Source: Geobacteraceae bacterium GWC2_55_20 (lineage in GTDB: Bacteria; Desulfobacterota; Desulfuromonadia; Geobacterales; Pseudopelobacteraceae). Taken from it: a DNA stretch of 40,755 bases. How positions within the stretch are numbered: position 1 is the stretch's first letter; each line of letters opens with the position of its first letter. The DNA is taken from contig MGZK01000063.1 in assembly GCA_001802125.1 (NCBI GenBank), positions 1 to 40,755 on the forward strand. The letters are read 5' to 3'. Below the pieces are notes generated by a model, which saw only the letters and a program-made list of their open reading frames with translations, had not been told where the DNA came from and ran no database searches. The position numbers were made by a program, and so were the translations under genes. Below, piece by piece: positions 33,425 to 40,755 of this stretch.

Positions 33425-35332
33425 CTATTCCCCCAGATAGGTATACCCCAGTAGCGTCCGATCCAGCAGTTCGATGAAGTGACTACTCTCCTCGATCGAG
33501 ATTTTCTTGGTCGCCACGCTTTTTTCCAGATTATCCCTGACGCGCTTCAGGATCTCCGGCCCTTTGTACTGGACGTATTTCAGTGTTTCCCAGGTGGCGT
33601 CGCCGTTTATGACTGTGTCGATCATGTAGCCGGTCTTTTTGTTGAAGGTGATATGGACCGCGTTGGTGTCGCCGAACAGGTTGTGCAGATCCCCCAGGAT
33701 CTCCTGGTAGGCTCCGATCAGGAAGAAGCCGATGTAATAATCCTCGTCCTTGCGTATTTTGTGCAAAGGCAGATATTTGGCGCGTCCCTGCTCACCCACG
33801 AAGCTGGTGATCTCTCCGTCCGAGTCGCAGGTGATGTCGGCGATCGAGGCCATGACGTCCGGCTTATGGTTTAGCCGTTGCAGCGGCACGATCGGAAAGA
33901 GCTGGTCAATGGCCCAGGAGTCGGGGATTGACTGGAACAGCGAGAAGTTGGCGAAGTAGGTCTGGCGCATGGAGAGCTGGAAATTTTGTAACTCCTCCGG
34001 GATCGGCTTGATCTTCTCGACGATGCTGTTGATCTTCTTGATTATTTTGGAGTAGAGCCATTCCGCTATGGCGCGGTCGTTGAGCGTCAGATAACCCAGG
34101 TTGAACAGGCTGACCGCCTCGTTGATCAGCTGCAGCGTGTCGTGGTAGTCCTCCCTGAGGGAGTAGCGATCGATGCTCTTGTAGATGTCCGTAAGCTTTT
34201 TTACCGTCGGCGCCACTTTTTCAGTCGTCGCCAGGATCTCCTCGAAATCGGGCATCAGGTGCTGGGTATTGGTGTTTAGAACATTGGTGACCAGCACCGA
34301 GTAATGGGCGACAGTTGCCCGTCCGGATTCGGAGATGATGTTGGGGCAATCAACGCCGGCTTCATCGCAGATGTTCTTGATCTGGTAGATCACGTCGTTG
34401 GCGTATTCTTCGATGGTGTAATTGACGCTGGAGAAATAGCTGGATTTGGAACCGTCGTAATCGACTCCCAATCCCCCGCCGATGTCGAGGAACTCGATGC
34501 CGACCCCCAGCTTTTTCATCTCGGTGTAGACACGGGCAACTTCGATCAGCGCGGTTTTGATCTTGTCGATCTTGGTGATTTGGCTGCCGATATGTGAGTG
34601 AAGCAGTTTGACCGAATCGAGCATCCCCTGGTCGTCCAGCATCCGGATGGCAGCGATGATTTCCGACATGCGCAGGCCGAATTTGGCGTCTTCACCGCCG
34701 GAGGTCGCCCATTTGCCGGTCCCCTTGGAAGATAGCTTGACCCGGATCCCCAGTTTGGGTGTGATACCGGTCTTCTTGGATATCTCGATGATTTTTTCCA
34801 GCTCGAACAGTTTCTCGACTACCAGTGTGATGTCAAAGCCGATCTTGGTGGCATACAGCACGGTCTCGATGTATTCGGCATCCTTGTAGCCGTTGCAGAT
34901 GATCGGCAGATTGTTACCGCTGGAGATCGAGATTCCGGCCACCAACTCCGGCTTTGAACCGACCTCCAGACCGATATTGTAACGTTTGCCGTAGGCCGCG
35001 ATCGCCTCTACCACCTGACGCTGCTGATTGACCTTGATCGGATAGAATGTCTGGTACTTGGCGGGATAATCGTTTTCCTGGATCGCATTTTTGAAGACAC
35101 GGTTGATCGAAGCGATACGTCCCTGGAGTACATCCATGAAACGGAGCAGGATGGGGGGCTTGATCTTGCGCTTGATCAGGTCATCCACCAGATCGCGCAG
35201 GTCAATTACCTGCTTTGAGTTGGACGAAGGGTGGACGCACATGTTCCCCTTTTTATTGATCGAGAAAAGGTCGGCGCCCCAGTTGTCTATGTTGTATATT
35301 TTGGTGGATTCATTGATGGTCCATTTTTCCAT
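33425..35332 (-). CDS. speA: Biosynthetic arginine decarboxylase
   Basis: A 635-residue PLP enzyme turning arginine into agmatine, the entry to putrescine. YPIKVNQQ carries the PLP lysine; GLEVGSKPEL, HSHIGSQI, DIGGGLGVDYDG and SESGRA are family motifs, and the length is standard. The start at 35332 follows GGGGAA by six bases. Together with the carboxynorspermidine synthase and NspC in this window it would supply spermidine; the agmatine-to-putrescine enzyme is not here. Confidence 0.96.
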   Translation of the reverse strand: MEKWTINESTKIYNIDNWGADLFSINKKGNMCVHPSSNSKQVIDLRDLVDDLIKRKIKPPILLRFMDVLQGRIASINRVFKNAIQENDYPAKYQTFYPIKVNQQRQVVEAIAAYGKRYNIGLEVGSKPELVAGISISSGNNLPIICNGYKDAEYIETVLYATKIGFDITLVVEKLFELEKIIEISKKTGITPKLGIRVKLSSKGTGKWATSGGEDAKFGLRMSEIIAAIRMLDDQGMLDSVKLLHSHIGSQITKIDKIKTALIEVARVYTEMKKLGVGIEFLDIGGGLGVDYDGSKSSYFSSVNYTIEEYANDVIYQIKNICDEAGVDCPNIISESGRATVAHYSVLVTNVLNTNTQHLMPDFEEILATTEKVAPTVKKLTDIYKSIDRYSLREDYHDTLQLINEAVSLFNLGYLTLNDRAIAEWLYSKIIKKINSIVEKIKPIPEELQNFQLSMRQTYFANFSLFQSIPDSWAIDQLFPIVPLQRLNHKPDVMASIADITCDSDGEITSFVGEQGRAKYLPLHKIRKDEDYYIGFFLIGAYQEILGDLHNLFGDTNAVHITFNKKTGYMIDTVINGDATWETLKYVQYKGPEILKRVRDNLEKSVATKKISIEESSHFIELLDRTLLGYTYLGE

Positions 35333-35378
35333 TATCGATTCCCCATTCACGATTTATATGAATCCAAATAAACTTCTT

Positions 35379-35407
35379 TATTTATTGCATGGAAACGGCA
35401 AAGTCAA
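35379..35407 (-). promoter_or_regulatory. Sigma-70-like promoter of speA
   Basis: On the minus strand TTGACT, 17 bases, TAAATA, about 47 bp before the speA ATG. The -35 is good, the -10 imperfect. Confidence 0.45.
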
Positions 35408-35434
35408 TTTTTTATTGAAACAATGGCCGGTATA

Positions 35435-35507
35435 CGTGAATCTCGCAATGTCTGTCTTGACTTTGCAGGACGGAATGATTACCTTTCTGCAAGTTCGAGA
35501 TTCCACG
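35435..35507 (+). repeat. Inverted repeat in the hsp20 leader
   Basis: CGTGAATCTCG (35435-35445) and CGAGATTCCACG (35496-35507) are complementary but for one extra base, separated by 50 bases, and end 29 bases before the hsp20 ATG. It could be an operator pair or the base of a leader RNA structure. Confidence 0.4.
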
Positions 35508-35536
35508 CGTTAGTCAGCTTGTCCATAGGTGCTCAT

Positions 35537-35971
35537 ATGCCAAGATATACCGGCAGGAAGCCGCTTCAGCAGGAGATTTTCAACCGACATGTGGGAGAAA
35601 TCAGAAACCTGTTGCATGTGCTTGAGTTACGCGATGCCTTTGAGGAAGATGAAAACCGTCCAAAGATGGATATGTATGAAACCGGTCAGGAGATCATTAT
35701 CGAATTTGATCTGCCCGGATTCAGCCTGGAATGTATAAGTATAAAGATGTGCGGGTTGACCATGGTCCTGGAGGCCAGCAGGCCGCGGGAGCAGAACGAG
35801 GGTAAATTTATTTGTGTCGAACGCAGCCACGGCCGCTTTCATCACGCGGTGCTTGTCCCCGGCAATATAGATCTTTGCGCTGTCAGCGCGGAATATCGCC
35901 GGGGGGTGCTGCGGGTGGTCTGCCCAAAAAGCGGGGAACGGCTGGTGCCGATAAAGGAGATTCCAGATTGA
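35537..35971 (+). CDS. Small heat shock protein, Hsp20/alpha-crystallin family
   Basis: A 144-residue holdase chaperone. The alpha-crystallin domain runs from about residue 43 (DMYETGQEIIIEFDLPG) to the end, including a strand with ERSHGRFHHAVLVPGNID and the RRGVLRVVCPK region that matches the G-V-L motif. The start at 35537 (MPRYTGRK) has AGGTG five bases upstream. Its TGA overlaps the lon start, so chaperone and protease are made from one message. Confidence 0.9.
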   Translation: MPRYTGRKPLQQEIFNRHVGEIRNLLHVLELRDAFEEDENRPKMDMYETGQEIIIEFDLPGFSLECISIKMCGLTMVLEASRPREQNEGKFICVERSHGRFHHAVLVPGNIDLCAVSAEYRRGVLRVVCPKSGERLVPIKEIPD

Positions 35972-38412
35972 TCGAAATTGAGAACGAAACCGAGCAGAAT
36001 TCGGAGGAACTGAAAATCCCCGATGTATTGCCTTTGCTGCCGATCCGGGACGTGGTGGTCTATCCTTTCATGATCATCCCGCTGTTCGTGGGGCGCGAGA
36101 TGTCGGTCAAGGCGGTTGACAGCGCGCTGGCCGGCGACAGAATGATTCTTCTGGCTACCCAGCACGATATTGGTGATGAGGATCCGCCACCTGAAAAAAT
36201 CTACGAAGTCGGCACGGTCGCCATGATCATGAGAATGCTCAAGCTGCCGGACGGCCGCGTGAAGATCCTTGTCCAGGGTCTGGCCAAGGCCAGAATCACT
36301 GAATATATCACCTCAACTCCTTTTTATACGGTTCATGCGGAGCGCCAGAATGATATTCCGCTGGGAGATATCTCCCTGGAAGTCGAGGCGCTGGTTCGCA
36401 CTGTGCGGGAACAGCTGACCAAGGTGATGGAGCTGGGCAAGCAGGTTTCGCCGGAAGTGATGGTGATCCTGGAGAACATTCAGGACCCGGGCAGCATGGC
36501 CGACCTGATATCCAGCAACCTGGGACTGAAGGTCGCCGATTCCCAGCAGTTGCTGGAAATAAACGACCCGATCGTGCGCCTGACCAAGGTTAACGAATTC
36601 CTGAATCGTGAAGTCGAGCTTTTGAGTGTGCAGGCCAAGATCCAGAGCGCCGCCCGCGACGAGATGGGTAAGAATCACAAGGAATATTATCTGCGCGAGC
36701 AGATGAAGGCGATCCAGAGCGAGCTGGGAGACAATGAGGGCAAGGAGGAGTTGGCCGAGATCAGGAAGGCGATCGAGTCCGCCAAAATGCCCGAGCCTGT
36801 GCAGAAAGAGGCGCTCAAACAGCTGGGACGTCTCGAAAATATGCATCCGGACGCCGGCGAGGCCGGTATCATCCGCACCTATCTGGACTGGATGGTTGAG
36901 TTGCCCTGGAGCAAATCCACCCGCGACAGTCTGGACATCATCCGCGCCAAGAAGATCCTCGACGACGACCACTTCTATCTGGACAAGATCAAGGAGCGTA
37001 TCCTGGAGTTTCTGGCCGTCCGCAAACTGAAGAAGAAGATGAAGGGACCGATCCTCTGTTTCGTCGGTCCCCCGGGGGTCGGCAAGACCTCGCTGGGTAA
37101 GTCGATCGCCCGCGCCATGAATCGCAAGTTCGTGCGCATTTCGCTGGGTGGCGTTCGCGACGAGGCCGAGATCCGCGGTCACCGCCGCACCTACATCGGC
37201 GCTCTGCCGGGGCGCATCCTGCAGGGGATGAAGCAGGCCGGCGCCAACAATCCGGTCTTCATGCTGGACGAACTGGACAAGCTGGGCTACGACTACAAGG
37301 GTGATCCCTCCTCGGCACTGCTGGAGGTGCTGGACCCGGAGCAGAACCATTCCTTCTCCGACCACTACATCAACCAGCCCTTCAACCTTTCAAACGTGAT
37401 GTTCGTTGCCACCGCCAACCAGCTGGATCCGATCCCGTCCGCGCTGCGCGACCGGATGGAGGTGATCAACCTGGCCGGTTATACCGAAGAGGAAAAGCTG
37501 GAGATCGCCAAACGCTATCTGGTGCCGCGCCAGACCACTGAAAATGGTCTCAAGCCTAAACACATCAGTTTCGATGACGAAGCGATCAGCGAGATTGTTT
37601 CCAAGTACACCCGTGAAGCCGGCCTGCGCAACCTGGAGCGTGAAATCGGCAAGATCTGCCGCAAGGTGGCCCGCAAGGTGGCCGAAGGGAATGCACGGCT
37701 GACCAAAATCACCGCCAAGAGTCTGCATACCTATCTGGGCGCACCCAAATACGTGCGCGAGGAGGATCTGGACAAGAACGAGATCGGGGTTGTCAACGGT
37801 CTGGCCTGGACTCCGGTTGGCGGCGAAATACTGCACATCGAGGCCACACTGATGAGCGGCAAGGCCGGTCTGACCCTGACCGGCCAGTTGGGCGACGTGA
37901 TGAAGGAATCGGTGCAGGCTGCCCAGTCCTATATTCGCGCCCATGCTGAAACCATGGGGTTGAAGCCTGAAATATTCCAGGAAAACGAAATTCATGTCCA
38001 CGTGCCGGCCGGCGCAATTCCCAAGGACGGCCCTTCGGCCGGTGTGGCAATGACCACGGCGCTGGTTTCGATCCTCTGCCGTATTCCGGTCAAGCGGGAT
38101 GTGGCGATGACCGGGGAGGTGACGCTGCGCGGCAAGGTGCTGCCGATCGGCGGTCTGAAGGAAAAGATCCTGGCCGCGGTCCGTTCGCGGATGAGGTTGG
38201 TGATCATCCCGGAACAGAACAAAAAAGATCTGGAGGATATCCCTGCCGAAATTCTGAAGAAAGTCAAGATCGTGCCGGTCTCGGAGGTCAATGAAGTGTT
38301 GAAGCTGGCGCTGGAAAAATTCCCGCCGGCAGCTACCATGGCTTCGAAAAATGCCGGCGAAAAAACTAAAGACGCCGCAGTTGCCAAGAAGCCGGTGAAA
38401 CCGGAAAAGTAA
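35968..38412 (+). CDS. lon: ATP-dependent protease Lon
   Basis: An 814-residue LonA protease degrading damaged and regulatory proteins. The N domain begins [15 protein letters not shown]; the AAA+ module has Walker A GPPGVGKT (367-374) and Walker [10 protein letters not shown]; the protease domain has the Ser690-Lys733 dyad in PKDGPSAG and GGLKEK. The start is a TTG at 35968 overlapping the hsp20 stop (TTGA), with AAGGAGA seven bases upstream; longer open frame upstream is antiframe of hsp20. A lysine- and alanine-rich tail follows the catalytic domain. Confidence 0.97.
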   Translation: MIEIENETEQNSEELKIPDVLPLLPIRDVVVYPFMIIPLFVGREMSVKAVDSALAGDRMILLATQHDIGDEDPPPEKIYEVGTVAMIMRMLKLPDGRVKILVQGLAKARITEYITSTPFYTVHAERQNDIPLGDISLEVEALVRTVREQLTKVMELGKQVSPEVMVILENIQDPGSMADLISSNLGLKVADSQQLLEINDPIVRLTKVNEFLNREVELLSVQAKIQSAARDEMGKNHKEYYLREQMKAIQSELGDNEGKEELAEIRKAIESAKMPEPVQKEALKQLGRLENMHPDAGEAGIIRTYLDWMVELPWSKSTRDSLDIIRAKKILDDDHFYLDKIKERILEFLAVRKLKKKMKGPILCFVGPPGVGKTSLGKSIARAMNRKFVRISLGGVRDEAEIRGHRRTYIGALPGRILQGMKQAGANNPVFMLDELDKLGYDYKGDPSSALLEVLDPEQNHSFSDHYINQPFNLSNVMFVATANQLDPIPSALRDRMEVINLAGYTEEEKLEIAKRYLVPRQTTENGLKPKHISFDDEAISEIVSKYTREAGLRNLEREIGKICRKVARKVAEGNARLTKITAKSLHTYLGAPKYVREEDLDKNEIGVVNGLAWTPVGGEILHIEATLMSGKAGLTLTGQLGDVMKESVQAAQSYIRAHAETMGLKPEIFQENEIHVHVPAGAIPKDGPSAGVAMTTALVSILCRIPVKRDVAMTGEVTLRGKVLPIGGLKEKILAAVRSRMRLVIIPEQNKKDLEDIPAEILKKVKIVPVSEVNEVLKLALEKFPPAATMASKNAGEKTKDAAVAKKPVKPEK

Positions 38413-38456
38413 TCCCGGTCAATTACCTGGTAGTTCAGTCTTCCTGGTTTGAATGC

Positions 38457-38497
38457 AAAGGGGTATGATGCTGCAAAAGCGCAGGTCATACCCCTTT
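38457..38497 (+). terminator. Terminator after lon
   Basis: A 12-bp perfect stem, AAAGGGGTATGA with TCATACCCCTTT, 44 bases after the lon stop, ending in a TTTT run. It closes the hsp20-lon transcript. Confidence 0.75.
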
Positions 38498-38641
38498 TGC
38501 CTTGCTGTCCGGGGAAATTCAGGGAAACGGCGGGAAGCATGGCAATCATCGCCTGCTCACAGGTGACAACTGTTGACACGGACCCGTCTGAATTAGTATG
38601 GTGTGACTCTGTAACTTTCACTTATCGACCATCATATATCC

Positions 38642-39691
38642 ATGGATAATTCACAAAACCTCTCCACTCTGGGCGAATTCGGCCTGATCTCGCGCATTGC
38701 TGCGGGCGTTTCGACTGCGGACGGTGTCGTGACCGGCATTGGCGATGATGCCGCCGTGACCGCCTTCACTCCCGGTATGCAGCTTCTGACCTCTACCGAC
38801 ATGCTGCTGGAAGATGTGCATTTCCGGCGTGCTTGGCACGATCCCTACCGCCTGGGACGCAAATCGCTGGCGGTCAGCATCTCCGACATCGCCGCAATGG
38901 GCGCGATACCGCGCTGGGCGCTGCTTTCCCTGGCGATTCCAGGTGATCTGCCGCTTGATTTTATCGATGACTTCACTAAAGGCTTCCTGTCGATGGCGGC
39001 AGAGCACGGCGTGACGCTGATAGGCGGCGATACCTGCTCATCCCGCGCCGGCCTGGTGCTTTCGGTCACGATTATGGGGGAGCAGCTACCCGATCTGATC
39101 TTGCGCCGTTCCGGGGCACAGTCCGGAGACGAAATCTGGGTGACCGGCACGTTGGGTGATGCCGCACTTGGTTTGAAACTTCTGGACTTCGGCTCCGCTC
39201 AGCCACCGGGTTTAGCCTTGGCTCCATCATGTTCCCTGGGCGGAGCCGAATGGCACGAACACCTGATCTCCCGCCTGCTAGACCCTGCGCCGCGCGTTAT
39301 CGCCGGTCTGGCGCTGGCAGAATCAGGTTTGGCCAGCTCGATGATCGATATCAGCGACGGTATTCTGGCCGATTTCGGCCATATTGCCGAACAGTCCGGG
39401 GTCGGCGGTTGTATCCGTCTGCAGGATCTTCCGCTTTCAGCGGAGTTTCTCCGCTCAACGGAAATGTCCGATGAATTCCCTTACCAACTGCCCCTGTCCG
39501 GGGGAGAGGATTATGAGCTTTGCTTCACCGCTTCTCCGCTAAATCGGGAAAAAATCATTGAATGCATGAAAAAATGTGGCGTAGAGGCAACGCCTGTTGG
39601 TATAGTAACAAGCTTGCCGGGGGTGGCTGTGATCCATGCCGATGGATCTCCACATGCTCTGCAGAACAAGGGTTTTAATCACTTTAAATAG
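38642..39691 (+). CDS. thiL: Thiamine-monophosphate kinase
   Basis: A 349-residue ThiL of the PurM/SelD/HypE fold, phosphorylating thiamine monophosphate to the active diphosphate. Motifs: [36 protein letters not shown] (metal- and ATP-binding aspartates), [12 protein letters not shown] and [14 protein letters not shown]. The ribosome binding site is weak. It lies 19 bp before a transketolase gene, an enzyme that uses this cofactor. Confidence 0.93.
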   Translation: MDNSQNLSTLGEFGLISRIAAGVSTADGVVTGIGDDAAVTAFTPGMQLLTSTDMLLEDVHFRRAWHDPYRLGRKSLAVSISDIAAMGAIPRWALLSLAIPGDLPLDFIDDFTKGFLSMAAEHGVTLIGGDTCSSRAGLVLSVTIMGEQLPDLILRRSGAQSGDEIWVTGTLGDAALGLKLLDFGSAQPPGLALAPSCSLGGAEWHEHLISRLLDPAPRVIAGLALAESGLASSMIDISDGILADFGHIAEQSGVGGCIRLQDLPLSAEFLRSTEMSDEFPYQLPLSGGEDYELCFTASPLNREKIIECMKKCGVEATPVGIVTSLPGVAVIHADGSPHALQNKGFNHFK

Positions 39692-39710
39692 GCAGTCTGA
39701 AAGGAAAAGT

Positions 39711-40755
39711 ATGCAGCACATCATGATTCCGGCAGAAAAGTCGCGCCAGTGCGCCGATGCGATCCGTTTGATCTCCGCAGATGCGGTTGACAAGGCCAAT
39801 TCCGGCCACCCCGGCCTCCCGATGGGGGCAGCCGACTGTGCCGCCGCGCTGTGGGGCAACTTCCTCTCCTTCAACCCGGAAGATCCCCGCTGGCCCAATC
39901 GCGATCGCTTCATCCTGTCCGCCGGACATGGTTCGATGCTGCTCTACTCGCTGTTGCACCTGTTCGGTTACGACCTGTCGATGGATGAGTTGAAAAACTT
40001 CCGTCAGTGGGGCAGCAAGACTCCCGGCCATCCGGAATACGGCCACACCGTGGGAGTCGAGGTAACCACCGGTCCCCTGGGGCAGGGTTTTGCCAATGGC
40101 GTCGGTATGGCGATCGCTTCCAAAATGGCGGCAGAACGCTTCAATACAGCCGACTTCAGTCCGATCAACCACACGATCTATGCCATGGCGGGAGATGGTT
40201 GCCTGCAGGAGGGTATCAGCTATGAGGCTGCCGCGCTGGCCGGGCATCTCAAACTGGGCAACTTGGTCTACATTTATGACAGCAACAGCATAACCATCGA
40301 GGGCAAAACCGATCTGGCCTGGTCCGAGGACGTGGAGGCCCGCTTTATCGCCGCCGGTTGGCATGTGCTCAAGATCGACGGTCATGACTATGCCCAGATC
40401 ACCGGAGCGATTGCCGCCGCAAAAGCCGAGAAGGAGCGCCCCTCGCTGATCATTGCCACCACCCACATTGCCTACGGCAGTCCGGCCAAGCAGGGTTCCT
40501 CCGGCGCTCACGGCTCTCCGCTGGGCAGCGATGAAATCGCCGCCACCCGCGCCAACCTGGGTTGGGCGTATGGTCCCTTCGAAATTCCGCAGGAGGTGCG
40601 CGACACATGTCAGCAGCGGGTCGATGAGCTGAAACAGCGCTATGCCTCCTGGCAGCGCGGTTTTGAAGTCTGGCATGCCGCCAATCCCGAGAAAGCCAAG
40701 CTGTGGGACACCATGTGGCACAAGCGCCTGCCGGCCAACCTCGGCGAGGAACTGC
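39711..40755 (+). CDS. tkt: Transketolase, 5' part (runs off the window)
   Basis: The first 348 codons of a transketolase; the rest lies beyond the window. The N-terminal thiamine diphosphate domain is clear: [52 protein letters not shown], and the metal/cofactor motif [18 protein letters not shown] ending with DSN. It shuttles two-carbon units in the pentose phosphate pathway. AAGGA lies seven bases before the ATG. It is probably co-transcribed with thiL. Confidence 0.96.
   Translation, partial: MQHIMIPAEKSRQCADAIRLISADAVDKANSGHPGLPMGAADCAAALWGNFLSFNPEDPRWPNRDRFILSAGHGSMLLYSLLHLFGYDLSMDELKNFRQWGSKTPGHPEYGHTVGVEVTTGPLGQGFANGVGMAIASKMAAERFNTADFSPINHTIYAMAGDGCLQEGISYEAAALAGHLKLGNLVYIYDSNSITIEGKTDLAWSEDVEARFIAAGWHVLKIDGHDYAQITGAIAAAKAEKERPSLIIATTHIAYGSPAKQGSSGAHGSPLGSDEIAATRANLGWAYGPFEIPQEVRDTCQQRVDELKQRYASWQRGFEVWHAANPEKAKLWDTMWHKRLPANLGEEL

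Noticed and set aside
39684-40721. Open frame of 345 codons on the minus strand
   Set aside because: Antisense to the transketolase gene, which shows all family motifs on the plus strand.

Overview
The window looks like a chromosomal segment of a Geobacter-type bacterium (Desulfuromonadia/Geobacteraceae). This is inferred from gene content: hyp hydrogenase-maturation genes, the carboxynorspermidine polyamine route, many PAS/REC/sigma-54 signalling proteins, and GEMM-I riboswitch sequences of the kind known from Geobacter as cGAMP sensors. No rRNA, tRNA, CRISPR array, transposase or prophage gene was recognised. Gene starts were corrected by ribosome binding site and family length where needed.

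Layout. (1) 95-8178, all minus strand: an ABC exporter, hypB, a small gene/nucleotidyltransferase pair that interrupts the cluster, hypF, hypC, hypD, and a protoglobin-PsiE membrane protein. hypE and hypA are not in the window. (2) 8305-13508: a REC-histidine kinase, priA, a membrane diguanylate cyclase and a small unknown gene. (3) 13592-28275: nspC and the carboxynorspermidine synthase gene lie at the two ends. Between them is an island with two convergent genes for large exported proteins, a single-domain response regulator, a sigma-54 activator, its sensor kinase and a small membrane protein. (4) 28624-33399, plus strand: aroE-aroK, then two near-identical GEMM-I riboswitch/terminator units in series ahead of an L,D-transpeptidase, an Lpp-like lipoprotein and a second L,D-transpeptidase. 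(5) 33425-40755: speA (minus), hsp20-lon with overlapping stop and start, thiL, and the 5' part of a transketolase gene.

Two systems stand out. First, the promoters of the two convergent exported-protein genes (15288-16949 and 17946-21626) are mirror copies of one design. Each has two 14-bp GCAACC-NN-GGTTGC palindromes 17 bp apart, a third palindrome about 125 bp further in, an IHF-like site, and a sigma-54 -24/-12 element. The distances from the third palindrome to the IHF site and to the -24 box are identical on the two sides. The adjacent sigma-54 activator and kinase are the obvious candidates to control both. Second, a strong promoter is followed by two tandem aptamer/terminator units that would gate a module resembling Braun-lipoprotein cross-linking (L,D-transpeptidase, lipoprotein ending in Lys-Lys, L,D-transpeptidase), suggesting second-messenger control of outer-membrane/peptidoglycan attachment.

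Short palindromic repeats have also entered coding sequence in places: one lies in frame inside hypF, another in the ABC exporter linker, and a third overlaps the nspC stop codon.
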